The position numbers and the translations under genes were made by a program. Positions 15,912 to 24,277 of a DNA stretch of 64,000 nucleotides are shown one piece after another; position 1 is the first letter of the stretch; every line of letters begins with the position of its first letter. This stretch comes from Brachybacterium fresconis (GTDB lineage Bacteria; Actinomycetota; Actinomycetes; Actinomycetales; Dermabacteraceae), in NCBI RefSeq assembly GCF_017876515.1, contig NZ_JAGIOC010000001.1, positions 1,674,001 through 1,738,000 of the forward strand, written 5' to 3'. A model generated the notes under the pieces. That model searched no databases, was not told the DNA's origin, and saw nothing but the letters and a program-made list of their open reading frames with translations.

Positions 15912-18008
15912 CCCCACCTCACCTCTGCCCCTGAGTCCTCCGCGCCCACCGACCCTGCCGCACCGACGGCGTTCTCGGACTTCTGCGATATCGACGGCTT
16001 CCTGCGGATCCCTCGCCTGACCTCGCTGGCCGCCGGCCCCGACGGCCGCGTGGTCGCGGCGATCCAGGAGGCCGACGAGCACGGCGCGAAGCTCGTCTCC
16101 TCCCTCTGGGAGCTCGACCCCGGGGGGAGACAGCCGGCTCGGCGCCTGACCTTCTCCGCCCAGGGCGAGAGCTCCCCGCGCTTCGCCCAGGACGGGTCGT
16201 TGCTGTTCAGCTCCGCCCGGCCCGACCCGCAGGGGGAGGCCGAGGAGGACACCTCCGCGATCTGGCGTCTGCCGCGCACCGGCGAGGCCGCCGTCGTCGC
16301 CTCCGCCCCGGCCGGGCTGACACTGCTGGCCGTCGCCGAGGACGGCTCGATGCTCGGGGCCACCTCCGTGCTGCCGGGCGGGACCCTCGAGGACGACGCC
16401 GAGCGCCGCACCGCCCGCCAGGACGCGAAGCGGACCACCATCTGGCACACCGGCTTGCCGATCCGGCAGTGGGACCACGAGATCGGCGACAGCAGCCGCC
16501 GCCTGGTGCTCGTCTCCGAAAGCGGCGACCTCACCGACCTCACCCCGGACGTCGGCACCGTGACCCTGAATACCGCGTCCGCGGACCTCTCCCCCGACGG
16601 CGCCACGGTCGCCGCCTCCTGGACCCAGCGCGTGGGCGGCGGGGAGACCCGCAGCTCGATCGTGCTGATCGACACCGCCACGCTGCGCCGCGTCGTGCTG
16701 CTGCAGGGCGATGACGAGGCCCAGTACGACAGCCCGCAGTTCTCCCGCGACGGTCGGCACCTGGCCGTGATCCGCTCGACCGCCTCGAGCCCGACGGACA
16801 CCAGCTACAGCCGCCTGGAGATCCATCCGATCGGCGGCGGCGAGCCGGCCACGGCCCAGCTCGGCGACCTGAGCATCGGCGAGGTGGAGTGGACCACCGA
16901 CGGCACCCTCCTGGTGGCCGGTGATCTGCACTCCTCCGGGGCGATCCTCGCCATCGATCCGGCGACGGGAGAAGTGCGCACGGTGGCGGGCGACGGGGTC
17001 TTCTCCGCTCTCGCCCCGGCGCCCGACGGGTCGCTGTTCGCCCTGCGCAGCGATATCGGGACCCCGGCCCGGCCGTTGCGGATCACGGCTGCAGACGTCG
17101 CGGCCGAGCGGTCCGCCGGCGCCGCCCGCGAGCAGTCCGCCCCGGGCGTCCTGCGCGAGCTGCCCGCCCCGGGCGCCGTCGCCGCCCTGCCCGGCACGCT
17201 GGAATGGGTGCAGACCGACGTGGACGGGGTCGGCGTCGGCGGTTGGCTGTGCGTACCGGCTTCCGCCTCGGCCGCCTCCCCCGCGCCGGCGATGCTGTGG
17301 ATCCACGGCGGCCCGCACGGCTCCTACAATGCCTGGAGCTGGCGCTGGTGCCCCTGGCTGGCGGTGGAGCGCGGCTACGCGGTGCTGATGCCGGATCCGG
17401 CGATGTCCACCGGCTACGGGGACGCGGGGCTGAACCGCGGCTGGCCGCGCCGGCCCGATGTCGTCTTCCGTGAATGCGAGACGCTCCTCGACGACATGCT
17501 GGAGCGTCCGGAGCTCGACGGCACCCGCACCGCGATGCTCGGTGCATCGTTCGGCGGGTTCATGGCGAACTGGATCGCCGGACACACGGACCGCTTCGAT
17601 GCGATCGTCACGCACGCCGGGCTGTGGGCGCTGGAGCAGCAGCACCGCACCACGGACGCCGCCGCGTCGAAGATGCGCGTGCACCGCCACGAGGACGAGG
17701 ACCCGGACTGGTATCGCGCCTACTCCCCACATCGCGCCGCCGACTCGATCACCACCCCGATGCTCGTCACCCACGGCAACCGCGACTACCGGGTGCCGAT
17801 CAGCGAGGCGCTGCGGCTGTGGTGGGACCTGGTCTCGGGGTGGGACGGCCCGCCGCAGACGATGCCGCACCGGTTCCTGCAGCTGACCAGCGAGAACCAC
17901 TGGGTGCTGACCCCGTCGAACGCCCTGGCCTGGAACCGGGCCGTGCTGGCCTTCTGCGACCAGCACGTCCTCGGCGGCGACCCGATCCCCGAGGTGCTGC
18001 CCTGGTGA
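15909..18008 (+). CDS. S9-family prolyl oligopeptidase / acylaminoacyl-peptidase-like enzyme
   Basis: Cytosolic serine peptidase of 699 aa. The first roughly 430 residues form a beta-propeller with repeated blade motifs such as SSPRFAQDGSLLFSS and YDSPQFSRDGRHLAV. The last roughly 260 form an alpha/beta hydrolase: WIHGGPHGSYNAWSW makes the oxyanion hole, GASFGGFMANW carries the nucleophile serine, HGNRDYRVP the aspartate and SENHWV the histidine. Such enzymes trim short peptides or remove blocked N-terminal residues. No signal peptide is seen. It is a single gene with its own leaderless promoter. Confidence 0.9.
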   Translation: MPHLTSAPESSAPTDPAAPTAFSDFCDIDGFLRIPRLTSLAAGPDGRVVAAIQEADEHGAKLVSSLWELDPGGRQPARRLTFSAQGESSPRFAQDGSLLFSSARPDPQGEAEEDTSAIWRLPRTGEAAVVASAPAGLTLLAVAEDGSMLGATSVLPGGTLEDDAERRTARQDAKRTTIWHTGLPIRQWDHEIGDSSRRLVLVSESGDLTDLTPDVGTVTLNTASADLSPDGATVAASWTQRVGGGETRSSIVLIDTATLRRVVLLQGDDEAQYDSPQFSRDGRHLAVIRSTASSPTDTSYSRLEIHPIGGGEPATAQLGDLSIGEVEWTTDGTLLVAGDLHSSGAILAIDPATGEVRTVAGDGVFSALAPAPDGSLFALRSDIGTPARPLRITAADVAAERSAGAAREQSAPGVLRELPAPGAVAALPGTLEWVQTDVDGVGVGGWLCVPASASAASPAPAMLWIHGGPHGSYNAWSWRWCPWLAVERGYAVLMPDPAMSTGYGDAGLNRGWPRRPDVVFRECETLLDDMLERPELDGTRTAMLGASFGGFMANWIAGHTDRFDAIVTHAGLWALEQQHRTTDAAASKMRVHRHEDEDPDWYRAYSPHRAADSITTPMLVTHGNRDYRVPISEALRLWWDLVSGWDGPPQTMPHRFLQLTSENHWVLTPSNALAWNRAVLAFCDQHVLGGDPIPEVLPW

Positions 18009-18211
18009 GCTGTCCGGGCTGACGGGCCCCCTCTGCTGCGGCGCACCCCGGCCTGTCCGCTCCGCCTGCTGAGATTCGGCTCCCTGCGTGAGCTCAATGC
18101 CTATACGCCTGTGAGGTCACGCATGATGCCGAAAGTTCGCAGCCACCCCGACCGCCACCCCGGCACCCACCTGCAGCAGCCACCCACCTGCTGCGCGCCC
18201 TCGGAAGGATC

Positions 18212-18580
18212 TCAGCTGAGTCGGTCGCGGAGGATGCCCAGGAACTCGTCGGCCCGTTCGACCTGGAGCGCCAGCTTCTCGCGCCTCGCCCTCGAGTCCT
18301 CGAGGGTGGCGTGCAGCTGCGCGCGCGCCGCCTCCTTGTCGTCCCGGGATGCCGGCCCCTCGAGCACATCGAGCAGCTCGAGCAGCTCGCCCATCTCCGT
18401 GGTGGAGTATCCCAGGGCTTTCATCCGCCGGATGGTCAGCATCCGGCGCAGGTCGCTCTCGGTGTAGACGCGGAAGCCGCCCTCGGTCCGCCCCGTGGGA
18501 GGAATCAGCCCGATCTCCTCGTAGTGGCGCAGGGTGCGTGAGGACAGCCCCGTCCTCTCGGCGAACTCCCCGATGTGCAT
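18212..18580 (-). CDS. MerR-family transcriptional regulator
   Basis: A 122-aa regulator with an N-terminal MerR winged helix (HIGEFAERTGLSSRTLRHYE, then GLIPPTGRTEGGFRVY) and a long dimerisation coiled coil. No cysteine effector site is present, so it is not a metal sensor. The ATG at 18580 follows GGAAGGAGC. It faces the SulP transporter gene, and a perfect inverted repeat of the MerR-operator kind lies between them, so it probably controls that transporter and perhaps itself. Confidence 0.88.
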   Translation of the reverse strand: MHIGEFAERTGLSSRTLRHYEEIGLIPPTGRTEGGFRVYTESDLRRMLTIRRMKALGYSTTEMGELLELLDVLEGPASRDDKEAARAQLHATLEDSRARREKLALQVERADEFLGILRDRLS

Positions 18581-18608
18581 CCCGGCTCCTTCCCGCTGCT
18601 CCTGCTGT

Positions 18609-18676
18609 GTCCGGCCACATCCTGCGGCTCGCGCTCGGTCCGGCCACATCCTGCGGCTCGGGCTGTGTCCGACCAC
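18609..18676. repeat. Direct repeats upstream of the merR-like gene
   Basis: A 23-bp unit (GTCCGGCCACATCCTGCGGC followed by TCG) occurs at 18609-18631 and 18638-18660, and a shorter variant, GTCCGACCACA, follows at 18666-18676. The spacing is 29 bp. It could be a regulator-binding array or simple local duplication. Confidence 0.6.
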
Positions 18677-18698
18677 ACCGGACGACGGCTCGCGCCCA

Positions 18699-18719
18699 AC
18701 CTTAACGCTCCGTTAAGGT
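18699..18719. promoter_or_regulatory. Probable MerR operator
   Basis: Perfect inverted repeat ACCTTAACG-CTC-CGTTAAGGT, 21 bp in total. ACCTTAAC/GTTAAGGT half-sites are close to those used by MerR-family activators. It lies between the divergent MerR and SulP genes. Confidence 0.65.
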
Positions 18720-18782
18720 GTTCCCGGAACCTTCCCCCTTCGTCAAGGTTTCGCCATCCCGCCCTCTCCCGAGGAGACGACC

Positions 18783-20294
18783 GTGTCCGCTGTCCTGACC
18801 TCCGACTCGCCGACGCCCCTGGAGCGCCAGAGCGTCCGCCTCACCCTGCGGCGCCCGGGCTGGCTGAAGACGGAGATCCTGGGTGGTCTGGTGGTCGCCC
18901 TGGCGCTGATCCCGGAGGCCATCGCCTTCTCGATCATCGCCGGCGTCGATCCCCGCGTCGGCCTGTTCGCCTCCTTCACCATGGCGGTGACCACGGCGAT
19001 CCTCGGCGGGCGTCCCGCGATGATCTCGGCCGCGACGGGCGCCGTCGCCCTGGTGATCGCCCCGCTGATGGCCTCCCACGGCCTGCAGTACCTGATCGCC
19101 GCCGTGATCCTGGCGGGCGTCCTGCAGATCGTGCTCGCGCTGGTCGGGGCGGCACGCCTGATGCGCTTCATCCCGCGCTCGGTGATGGTCGGCTTCGTCA
19201 ACGCGCTCGCGATCCTCATCTTCCTGGCGCAGGTTCCGGAGCTGCTCGGGGTGCCGTGGCTCGTCTACCCCCTGGTCCTGCTCGCCGGCGTGATCGTGTT
19301 CGGGCTGCCGCGGCTGACCACGGCGGTGCCGGCGCCGCTGGTGGCCATCCTCGTGCTCACCGTGCTCGTGGTGGCGTTCGGGTGGGACCACATCCCGAGC
19401 GTCGGCGACAAGGGCGCCCTGCCCGAGTCGCTGCCCTCCCTGTTCCTCCCCGACGTCCCCCTGACTCTGGAGACGCTGGAGATCGTGGGGCCGTACGCGC
19501 TGGCGATGGCGGTCGTGGGCCTGCTCGAGTCGCTGATGACCGCGAAGCTCGTCGACGACATCACCGACACCCGTTCGAACAAGACCCGCGAAGCGTGGGG
19601 CCAGGGCGCGGCGAACATCGTCACCGGGTTCTTCGGCGGCCTGGGCGGCTGCGCGATGATCGGCCAGACCACGATCAACGTGAAGGCCGCCGGCGCCCGC
19701 ACCCGGATCTCCACCTTCCTGGCCGGGGTGTTCCTGCTGATCCTGGTGGTGACCCTCGGCGACCTGGTGGCCCTGATCCCGATGGCCGCGCTGGTCGCGG
19801 TGATGGTCTTCGTATCCTGGGCGACCTTCGACTGGCACTCGATCCGCCCCCGCACCCTCGCCCGGATGCCGAAGTCCGAGACGACGGTCATGCTGGTGAC
19901 GGTGGTGGCCACGGTCTCGACCGACAATCTGGCGATCGGCGTGGTGCTCGGTGTGCTGGTCGCGATGGTGGCCTTCGCCAACCGGGTCGCCCATTTCGTG
20001 CGGGTCGACCGCGCGCTGATCGAGGACACGGACGGCACGGTCACCGCGCGGTACACCGTGCGCGGGGAGCTGTTCTTCGCCTCGTCCAACGACCTGTACA
20101 CGATGTTCGACTACGCCGGCGATCCCGAGCACGTGGTGATCGACATGCGCGATTCCCACCTGTGGGATGCCTCCACGGTGGCCGCGCTGGACGCGGTCAC
20201 CGACAAGTACACCCAGCGCGGCACCGAGGTCGACATCGTGGGACTGAACGAGGCCAGCCGTCGCATGCGGGTGCGCCTGACCGGGCTACGCTGA
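18783..20294 (+). CDS. SulP-family anion transporter with STAS domain
   Basis: Membrane transporter of the SLC26/SulP family, which carries sulfate, bicarbonate or other small anions. The 503-aa protein has the SulP core with about 12-14 hydrophobic spans, the family motif region VALALIPEAIAFSIIAGVDP near residue 37, and a cytosolic STAS domain from about residue 415 containing VVIDMRDSHLWDASTVAALD. The GTG at 18783 follows GAGGAGA. A small two-helix membrane protein is encoded 53 bp downstream. The MerR regulator and palindrome upstream suggest inducible expression. The anion cannot be read from the sequence. Confidence 0.9.
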   Translation: MSAVLTSDSPTPLERQSVRLTLRRPGWLKTEILGGLVVALALIPEAIAFSIIAGVDPRVGLFASFTMAVTTAILGGRPAMISAATGAVALVIAPLMASHGLQYLIAAVILAGVLQIVLALVGAARLMRFIPRSVMVGFVNALAILIFLAQVPELLGVPWLVYPLVLLAGVIVFGLPRLTTAVPAPLVAILVLTVLVVAFGWDHIPSVGDKGALPESLPSLFLPDVPLTLETLEIVGPYALAMAVVGLLESLMTAKLVDDITDTRSNKTREAWGQGAANIVTGFFGGLGGCAMIGQTTINVKAAGARTRISTFLAGVFLLILVVTLGDLVALIPMAALVAVMVFVSWATFDWHSIRPRTLARMPKSETTVMLVTVVATVSTDNLAIGVVLGVLVAMVAFANRVAHFVRVDRALIEDTDGTVTARYTVRGELFFASSNDLYTMFDYAGDPEHVVIDMRDSHLWDASTVAALDAVTDKYTQRGTEVDIVGLNEASRRMRVRLTGLR

Positions 20295-20347
20295 GGACCA
20301 CCCAGCAGCGGGCCGCGCCCGCCGGGTCCCGACCGGACAGAGGACAT

Positions 20348-20617
20348 ATGACTCACCGCACGCGCCGCCCCTTCGACGCCACCTGGCTTCCCTTCGGGAT
20401 GATCATCGGCTTCGTCGTCGGGATCGGCACCGCGCTCGCGGTCACCGACAATCTGCTGGTGGGCGCGGCGACCGGGTTCCTCATCGGGGTCGCCCTCGGG
20501 GTCGCGCTCGGGCTGCGTACGCGCGATCGGTCCACGACCGACGAGGACACCGAGGACGACCGCTACCGCGCCTCGCACGGTGATCCGACACTCCACCGGG
20601 ACGACGACGAGCGCTGA
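20348..20617 (+). CDS. Small two-helix membrane protein downstream of the SulP transporter
   Basis: An 89-aa protein with two adjoining hydrophobic helices rich in glycine (WLPFGMIIGFVVGIGTALAV and LLVGAATGFLIGVALGVALG) and an acidic, hydrophilic C-terminal tail. I recognise no family. GAGGAC precedes the ATG, and the gene follows the SulP transporter by 53 bp on the same strand, so it may be an accessory or stabilising subunit of it. The glycine-zipper pattern suggests oligomer packing in the membrane. Confidence 0.65.
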   Translation: MTHRTRRPFDATWLPFGMIIGFVVGIGTALAVTDNLLVGAATGFLIGVALGVALGLRTRDRSTTDEDTEDDRYRASHGDPTLHRDDDER

Positions 20618-20640
20618 GCGACGCCGCGCCGTGCCGGACG

Positions 20641-20689
20641 CCGATCACCGATCGCCGATCACCGATCACCGATCACCGATCACCGATCA
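20641..20689. repeat. Tandem 7-bp repeat
   Basis: Seven head-to-tail copies of CCGATCA; the second has G for A at the last position. It is noncoding and lies 24 bp after the small membrane protein gene. Each unit holds a GATC. Copy-number variation by slippage would be expected. Confidence 0.9.
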
Positions 20690-20823
20690 ACCCTCCCCAC
20701 GTCATCGCCGTCCACAATTCTTTGAGGTGTCGTACCGCGAAATCCGAGGTCGTGGTGCCATGGTGGTCCTCACCTGGCCAGGACGGGCCAGTGATCATCG
20801 TCTGACGTCTCCAGGAGGATCCG

Positions 20824-21036
20824 ATGAAGGTCACCGACACACATGGCACCGCGGCTGGCCACTTCGACTATCTCGAGGCCGAGACCGCGCCGCAGACCGC
20901 CCCCGTCGACGGCCATGACCTCCCCGCGGTAGGCACCGACGACCTGGTCGATCTGGTCGAGACGACCGGCTCCCGCCCTGCGGTCATCGGTCCCGTCCGC
21001 ACCGGCGCCGAGCCTCTCGCCGCACGCAGCGCCTGA
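20824..21036 (+). CDS. Small hypothetical protein
   Basis: A 70-aa acidic soluble protein of no known family; the sequence is Ala/Thr/Asp rich with a GTDDLVDLVETTGSRPAVIG middle part. Support comes from a perfect AGGAGGA ribosome site 5 nt before the ATG and from coding-like composition. A CTGGCC/GGCCAG hairpin lies in the leader at about 20776-20793. Function unknown; a ribosomally made peptide precursor cannot be excluded but nothing supports it. Confidence 0.55.
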   Translation: MKVTDTHGTAAGHFDYLEAETAPQTAPVDGHDLPAVGTDDLVDLVETTGSRPAVIGPVRTGAEPLAARSA

Positions 21037-21141
21037 GGCGCTCGCCCCGGGTCTGCCATCGCCGTCCCTCGCCCGGGCACGGCCCTCGACACGGAGTCCG
21101 GGCCGGGGTCGCCGTGCCCGCGGGCGTGTCCGACGGCGCGG

Positions 21142-22104
21142 TCAGCTCCGGTCCGGGCGACGAGCAATGGTCACCAGGTGGTCGACCGGCCCGTTCCCCG
21201 CCTGCGGGCTGAACGAGAGCTGCTGCTCAGCCCCGCCGTGCAGGGCACGTTGCAGGAAGTCGCGGGCGGCCGCGATCGCCGCGAGGTCGTCTCCCCGCCC
21301 GCGGGTCGGACCCCGCTCGTCGGCTGGCCCCCGCTCGTCCGCCGCGCCCAGCTCGTCCGCCGCGTCCTGCGTGGTCGCGAGCCGCCGCAACGGCCCTGCA
21401 CCAGGATCCCGCGCGACGGCGAGACGGGCGTACTGGGCGGCGATCGCCGCGGAGAGGGTGCACCCGGTGCCATGCGTCCCCCGTGTGCGCACGCGCTCGT
21501 CCCGGAGCTGGTCGATCCCCCCGGGATGAGCGACCACGTCGACCATCTCGTCGCCCGCACGATGCCCACCCTTGAGGACCACGACCTCGACGCCGCAGCC
21601 GCGCAGCTGCTCGGCCTGCTCGCTCATGGTCTCGAGGTCGTCGGCCTCCGAGACCCCGAGCAGCTGCGCGGCCTCCGGCAGGTTGGGGGTGATCACGTCG
21701 GTGAGCGGCAGCAGGCGCTCGCGCAGCAGATCCGTCGCGACATCGGGCAGCAGCACGTCTCCGCTGGTGGCGACCATGACGGGGTCGAGCACGAGGCGGC
21801 CGAACGCCTCCCTCCGGCTCTCGATGGTCTCTGCCACGGCGGCGATCACCTCGGCGGAGGCGAGCATCCCGATCTTCGTCGCATCCAGCGGGATGTCGTC
21901 GAGCACGCTGGTGATCTGCCGCTGGACGTCCTGCGGGGCGATCGGGATCACGGCCTGCACGCCGAGCGTGTTCTGGGCGGTCAGGGCCGTGATCGCCGAG
22001 GTGCCGTAGACGCCGAGGGCGGTGAAGGTCTTCAGGTCGGCCTGGATCCCGGCTCCCCCGCCCGAGTCCGAGCCGGCGATGGTCAGCGAGGTCGGTGGTC
22101 GCAT
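21142..22104 (-). CDS. thiD: Hydroxymethylpyrimidine/phosphomethylpyrimidine kinase
   Basis: ThiD phosphorylates HMP and HMP-phosphate to make the pyrimidine half of thiamine. The 320-aa protein shows the ribokinase-like signature IAGSDSGGGAGIQADLKTF near the N terminus, VLDPVMVATSGD in the middle and RGTHGTGCTLSAAIAA as the anion-hole glycine motif. A repetitive Ala/Asp/Glu/Arg/Gly insert near residue 260 is not part of the usual fold. I chose ATG 22104, which follows AGGAG; a GTG at 22203 also has a strong site, overlaps the thiE stop and would add a 33-residue Thr/Pro/Ser-rich repeat tail. Third gene of the thiM-thiE-thiD operon. Confidence 0.92.
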   Translation of the reverse strand: MRPPTSLTIAGSDSGGGAGIQADLKTFTALGVYGTSAITALTAQNTLGVQAVIPIAPQDVQRQITSVLDDIPLDATKIGMLASAEVIAAVAETIESRREAFGRLVLDPVMVATSGDVLLPDVATDLLRERLLPLTDVITPNLPEAAQLLGVSEADDLETMSEQAEQLRGCGVEVVVLKGGHRAGDEMVDVVAHPGGIDQLRDERVRTRGTHGTGCTLSAAIAAQYARLAVARDPGAGPLRRLATTQDAADELGAADERGPADERGPTRGRGDDLAAIAAARDFLQRALHGGAEQQLSFSPQAGNGPVDHLVTIARRPDRS

Positions 22105-22195
22105 GGCGGGGAGCTCCTGGACGGAGGAAGGGGTGGTCGAGGACGGGGTGGTCGCGGATGGGGTGGTCGCGGATGGGGCGGCCGCGCCGGGCGAT

Positions 22196-22921
22196 TCATC
22201 CACGACGGCTCCCCTCCTCGAAGGCCGCGAGCAGCTCGGCGGCCGCCCGCTCCGGGTCCGCCGCCGCGGCGATGCGCGAGACGACGCAGACGCCCTCGAC
22301 GCCCGTCGCGGCCACCTGTCCGGCCAGCACGGCATCGATCCCGCCGATCGCCACGGTGCACGTAAGGTCTCGGCCCTGCGCTCCCGCCGTCCGACGGGCC
22401 GCGGCCCACGGCGCGAGGCAGGCGGCGAGGCCGTCGAGGCCGAGCGGCGCGGCCGCGTCGGTCTTGGTGTCGGTGGCGCGGATCGGGCCGATGCCCAGCA
22501 CGTCGGCCGACCCGTCGGCCAGGGCCTCGTCCACCTGGCCGGGGGTCCCGGTGGACACGCCGATCATGAGGTCGTCCCCGAGGATCTCGCGGGCGCGGGA
22601 CGGGGGCACGTCGTCCTGCCCCACATGGAGGTGGCAGCGGGTCTGCTCGGCCACGGCGAGCCGGTCGTCGACCACCAGCGGGATCTGTGCCGCGCGGGGC
22701 CCGAGTCCTGCCCGCAGCACCTCGCGACACTCGCGGACCAGCGCCACGAGATCGGCATCGGTGGCGTGCTTGTCCCGCAGCTGGATCATGCCCGCCCCGC
22801 CGCGGACCGCCGCCACCACCACGGCCGGCACGGCGTCGATCCCGCCGGACAGCTCCGAGTCGGTGACGTGGTAGAGACGCAGGTCAGCGGCGTGCGCCGC
22901 GCGCAAGGAGGGCCGGATCAT
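22196..22921 (-). CDS. thiE: Thiamine-phosphate synthase
   Basis: ThiE joins HMP pyrophosphate and thiazole phosphate to give thiamine monophosphate. The 241-aa TIM-barrel protein carries [18 protein letters not shown] with the diphosphate-contacting lysine, [19 protein letters not shown] and [16 protein letters not shown], and ends with the IGGID phosphate-binding loop. Length is slightly above the usual 210-220 aa because of an Ala/Arg insert near residue 175. Its ATG overlaps the thiM stop as ATGA, so the two are translationally coupled. Confidence 0.95.
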   Translation of the reverse strand: MIRPSLRAAHAADLRLYHVTDSELSGGIDAVPAVVVAAVRGGAGMIQLRDKHATDADLVALVRECREVLRAGLGPRAAQIPLVVDDRLAVAEQTRCHLHVGQDDVPPSRAREILGDDLMIGVSTGTPGQVDEALADGSADVLGIGPIRATDTKTDAAAPLGLDGLAACLAPWAAARRTAGAQGRDLTCTVAIGGIDAVLAGQVAATGVEGVCVVSRIAAAADPERAAAELLAAFEEGSRRG

Positions 22922-23757
22922 GCCGTCACTCCGGCCGGGTCCTCCTGGATCTGGACCAGGGTCACGACATCCTCGGGGGTGAGGGTGTCCAGGGCGTCGA
23001 GCCAGGCGACGGCGAAGGATCCCACGCCGCGGGCCTCGCGGGCGGCGACGGTGCCGGCGGCGCCGAGCAGGGCGTGGGCGGCCAGGACCGCATCGTGCGC
23101 GGTGAGGTCGCTGCCGCGGATGGCGCCGAGCAGGGCGGCGCAGACCGCGCCGAGGGAGCAGCCGGTCCCGATCACGCGGGGCAGCAGGGCGTCCCCACTG
23201 GTGAGCACCGTGGTGCGGTCGGCGGAGAGGATCGCGTCGCGCTCCCCGGAGACGGCGACGACGGTGCCGCTGCGGCGGGCGAGATCGCGGGCGGCACGCA
23301 GGACGTCGTCGACGGAGTCGGTGGCGTCGACGCCGCGGCCGCCCGCGCCGTCACCCGCCAGGGCGGCGATCTCGGAGGCATTGCCGCGGATCGCGGTGGG
23401 GCCGAGGGCGAGCAGCTCGTGGGCGAGCGGGGTGCGCACGGGCAGGGAGCCGATGGCGACCGGGTCCAGCACCCACGGCGTGCCGGCCTCCGCGGCCGCG
23501 CGGGCCGCGGCGGGCATGGCCGTGGCCTGGTCCGAGGAGACGGTCCCGACGTTGATCAGGACTCCGTCGGCGGCGCCCGCGAAGACGGGAGCCTCCAGGG
23601 GGTGATCGACCATCGCCGGGGCGGCGCGGACGGCCAGCAGGACGTCGGCGGTGATCTGCTGGACGACGGTGTTGGTGAGGCACTGGACGAGGGGGCTGCG
23701 CTCGCGCAGGACCTCGAGGGCGTGCCGGAGTCGGATGCCGGGCGTGCTGGCAGTCAT
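22918..23757 (-). CDS. thiM: Hydroxyethylthiazole kinase
   Basis: ThiM phosphorylates hydroxyethylthiazole in thiamine salvage. The 279-aa protein has [20 protein letters not shown] near the N terminus (the family's substrate-binding region), [32 protein letters not shown] and [17 protein letters not shown] with the catalytic cysteine. First gene of the operon, directly behind a TPP riboswitch, so the operon favours salvage of both thiamine precursors and is shut off by thiamine pyrophosphate. Confidence 0.95.
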   Translation of the reverse strand: MTASTPGIRLRHALEVLRERSPLVQCLTNTVVQQITADVLLAVRAAPAMVDHPLEAPVFAGAADGVLINVGTVSSDQATAMPAAARAAAEAGTPWVLDPVAIGSLPVRTPLAHELLALGPTAIRGNASEIAALAGDGAGGRGVDATDSVDDVLRAARDLARRSGTVVAVSGERDAILSADRTTVLTSGDALLPRVIGTGCSLGAVCAALLGAIRGSDLTAHDAVLAAHALLGAAGTVAAREARGVGSFAVAWLDALDTLTPEDVVTLVQIQEDPAGVTA

Positions 23758-23765
23758 GGGTGACG

Positions 23766-23841
23766 ATCCCTTCGCAGGTGTGGACCAGGGCAGGTTCGAC
23801 GGGTGTGCTCTCAGCCGTCACCTCGACGGCACCCCGTGTCA
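23766..23841 (-). promoter_or_regulatory. TPP riboswitch (THI element)
   Basis: On the minus strand the leader reads ACACGGGGTGCC, then GGCTGAGA, ACCC, GAACCTG and GAAGGGA in the canonical order and spacing of the TPP aptamer. It ends 9 nt before the thiM start, so it probably acts by hiding the ribosome site. Binding of thiamine pyrophosphate should turn the thiMED operon off. Confidence 0.93.
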
Positions 23842-23851
23842 CTGGTCGGCG

Positions 23852-23857
23852 ACTCTA
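23852..23857 (-). promoter_or_regulatory. -10 box of the thi operon
   Basis: TAGAGT on the minus strand ends 10 nt before the aptamer begins, the right place to start a transcript at the riboswitch's first helix. No clear -35. Confidence 0.5.
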
Positions 23858-24277
23858 GCAGCAGCCCGACGTCGGCCGGTCGTCGCCTCGGGGGCCCCGG
23901 ACCGCGGACTCGTGGCCCGTCCGTGACCGCTCGGAGGCGCACACTCCTCGTGAATACATGACGCTTCCTTGACCTTTTGTTGACTCTTTGGCACGCTGGT
24001 CCGGGTGCCGTCTCGTCGGAGCCGGTTCGTCCGACCGGGCACCCGCACCACAGCCCCGCACAGCGCGGGACCGCAGTCGTCTGTCAGGGGACCGCGGCGC
24101 GGCCCGGTCCCGGACCGGCCGCGTCGCGGTGATGGTCAGGTCGCTCACCGACGCTTCCCCGCCCGCATCCGGTCGCCTATCGTGGGACCTGCACCGCCAG
24201 CGGACCGGCGGCGCCGCGGCCGGGACGACCCGGTCGCCGGGACCCGACGAGGACGGCCTCGGAACAGGATGCGTCCC
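23858..24277. other. 420-bp intergenic region between thi operon and antiporter gene
   Basis: Divergent spacer with no credible gene. It holds two TTGAC hexamers on the plus strand (TTGACC at 23969 and TTGACT at 23980) in a relatively AT-rich patch, the best -35 candidates for the antiporter gene, but no convincing -10 at the right distance. A long leader of up to 270 nt would follow from that patch. Confidence 0.4.

Noticed and set aside
20641..20689. CRISPR array
   Set aside because: The repeats are 7 bp and have no spacers. No cas genes are present anywhere in the window.
23839..24051. A 70-aa minus-strand frame upstream of the TPP riboswitch
   Set aside because: No ribosome site or family, and it runs across the thi operon -10 box.
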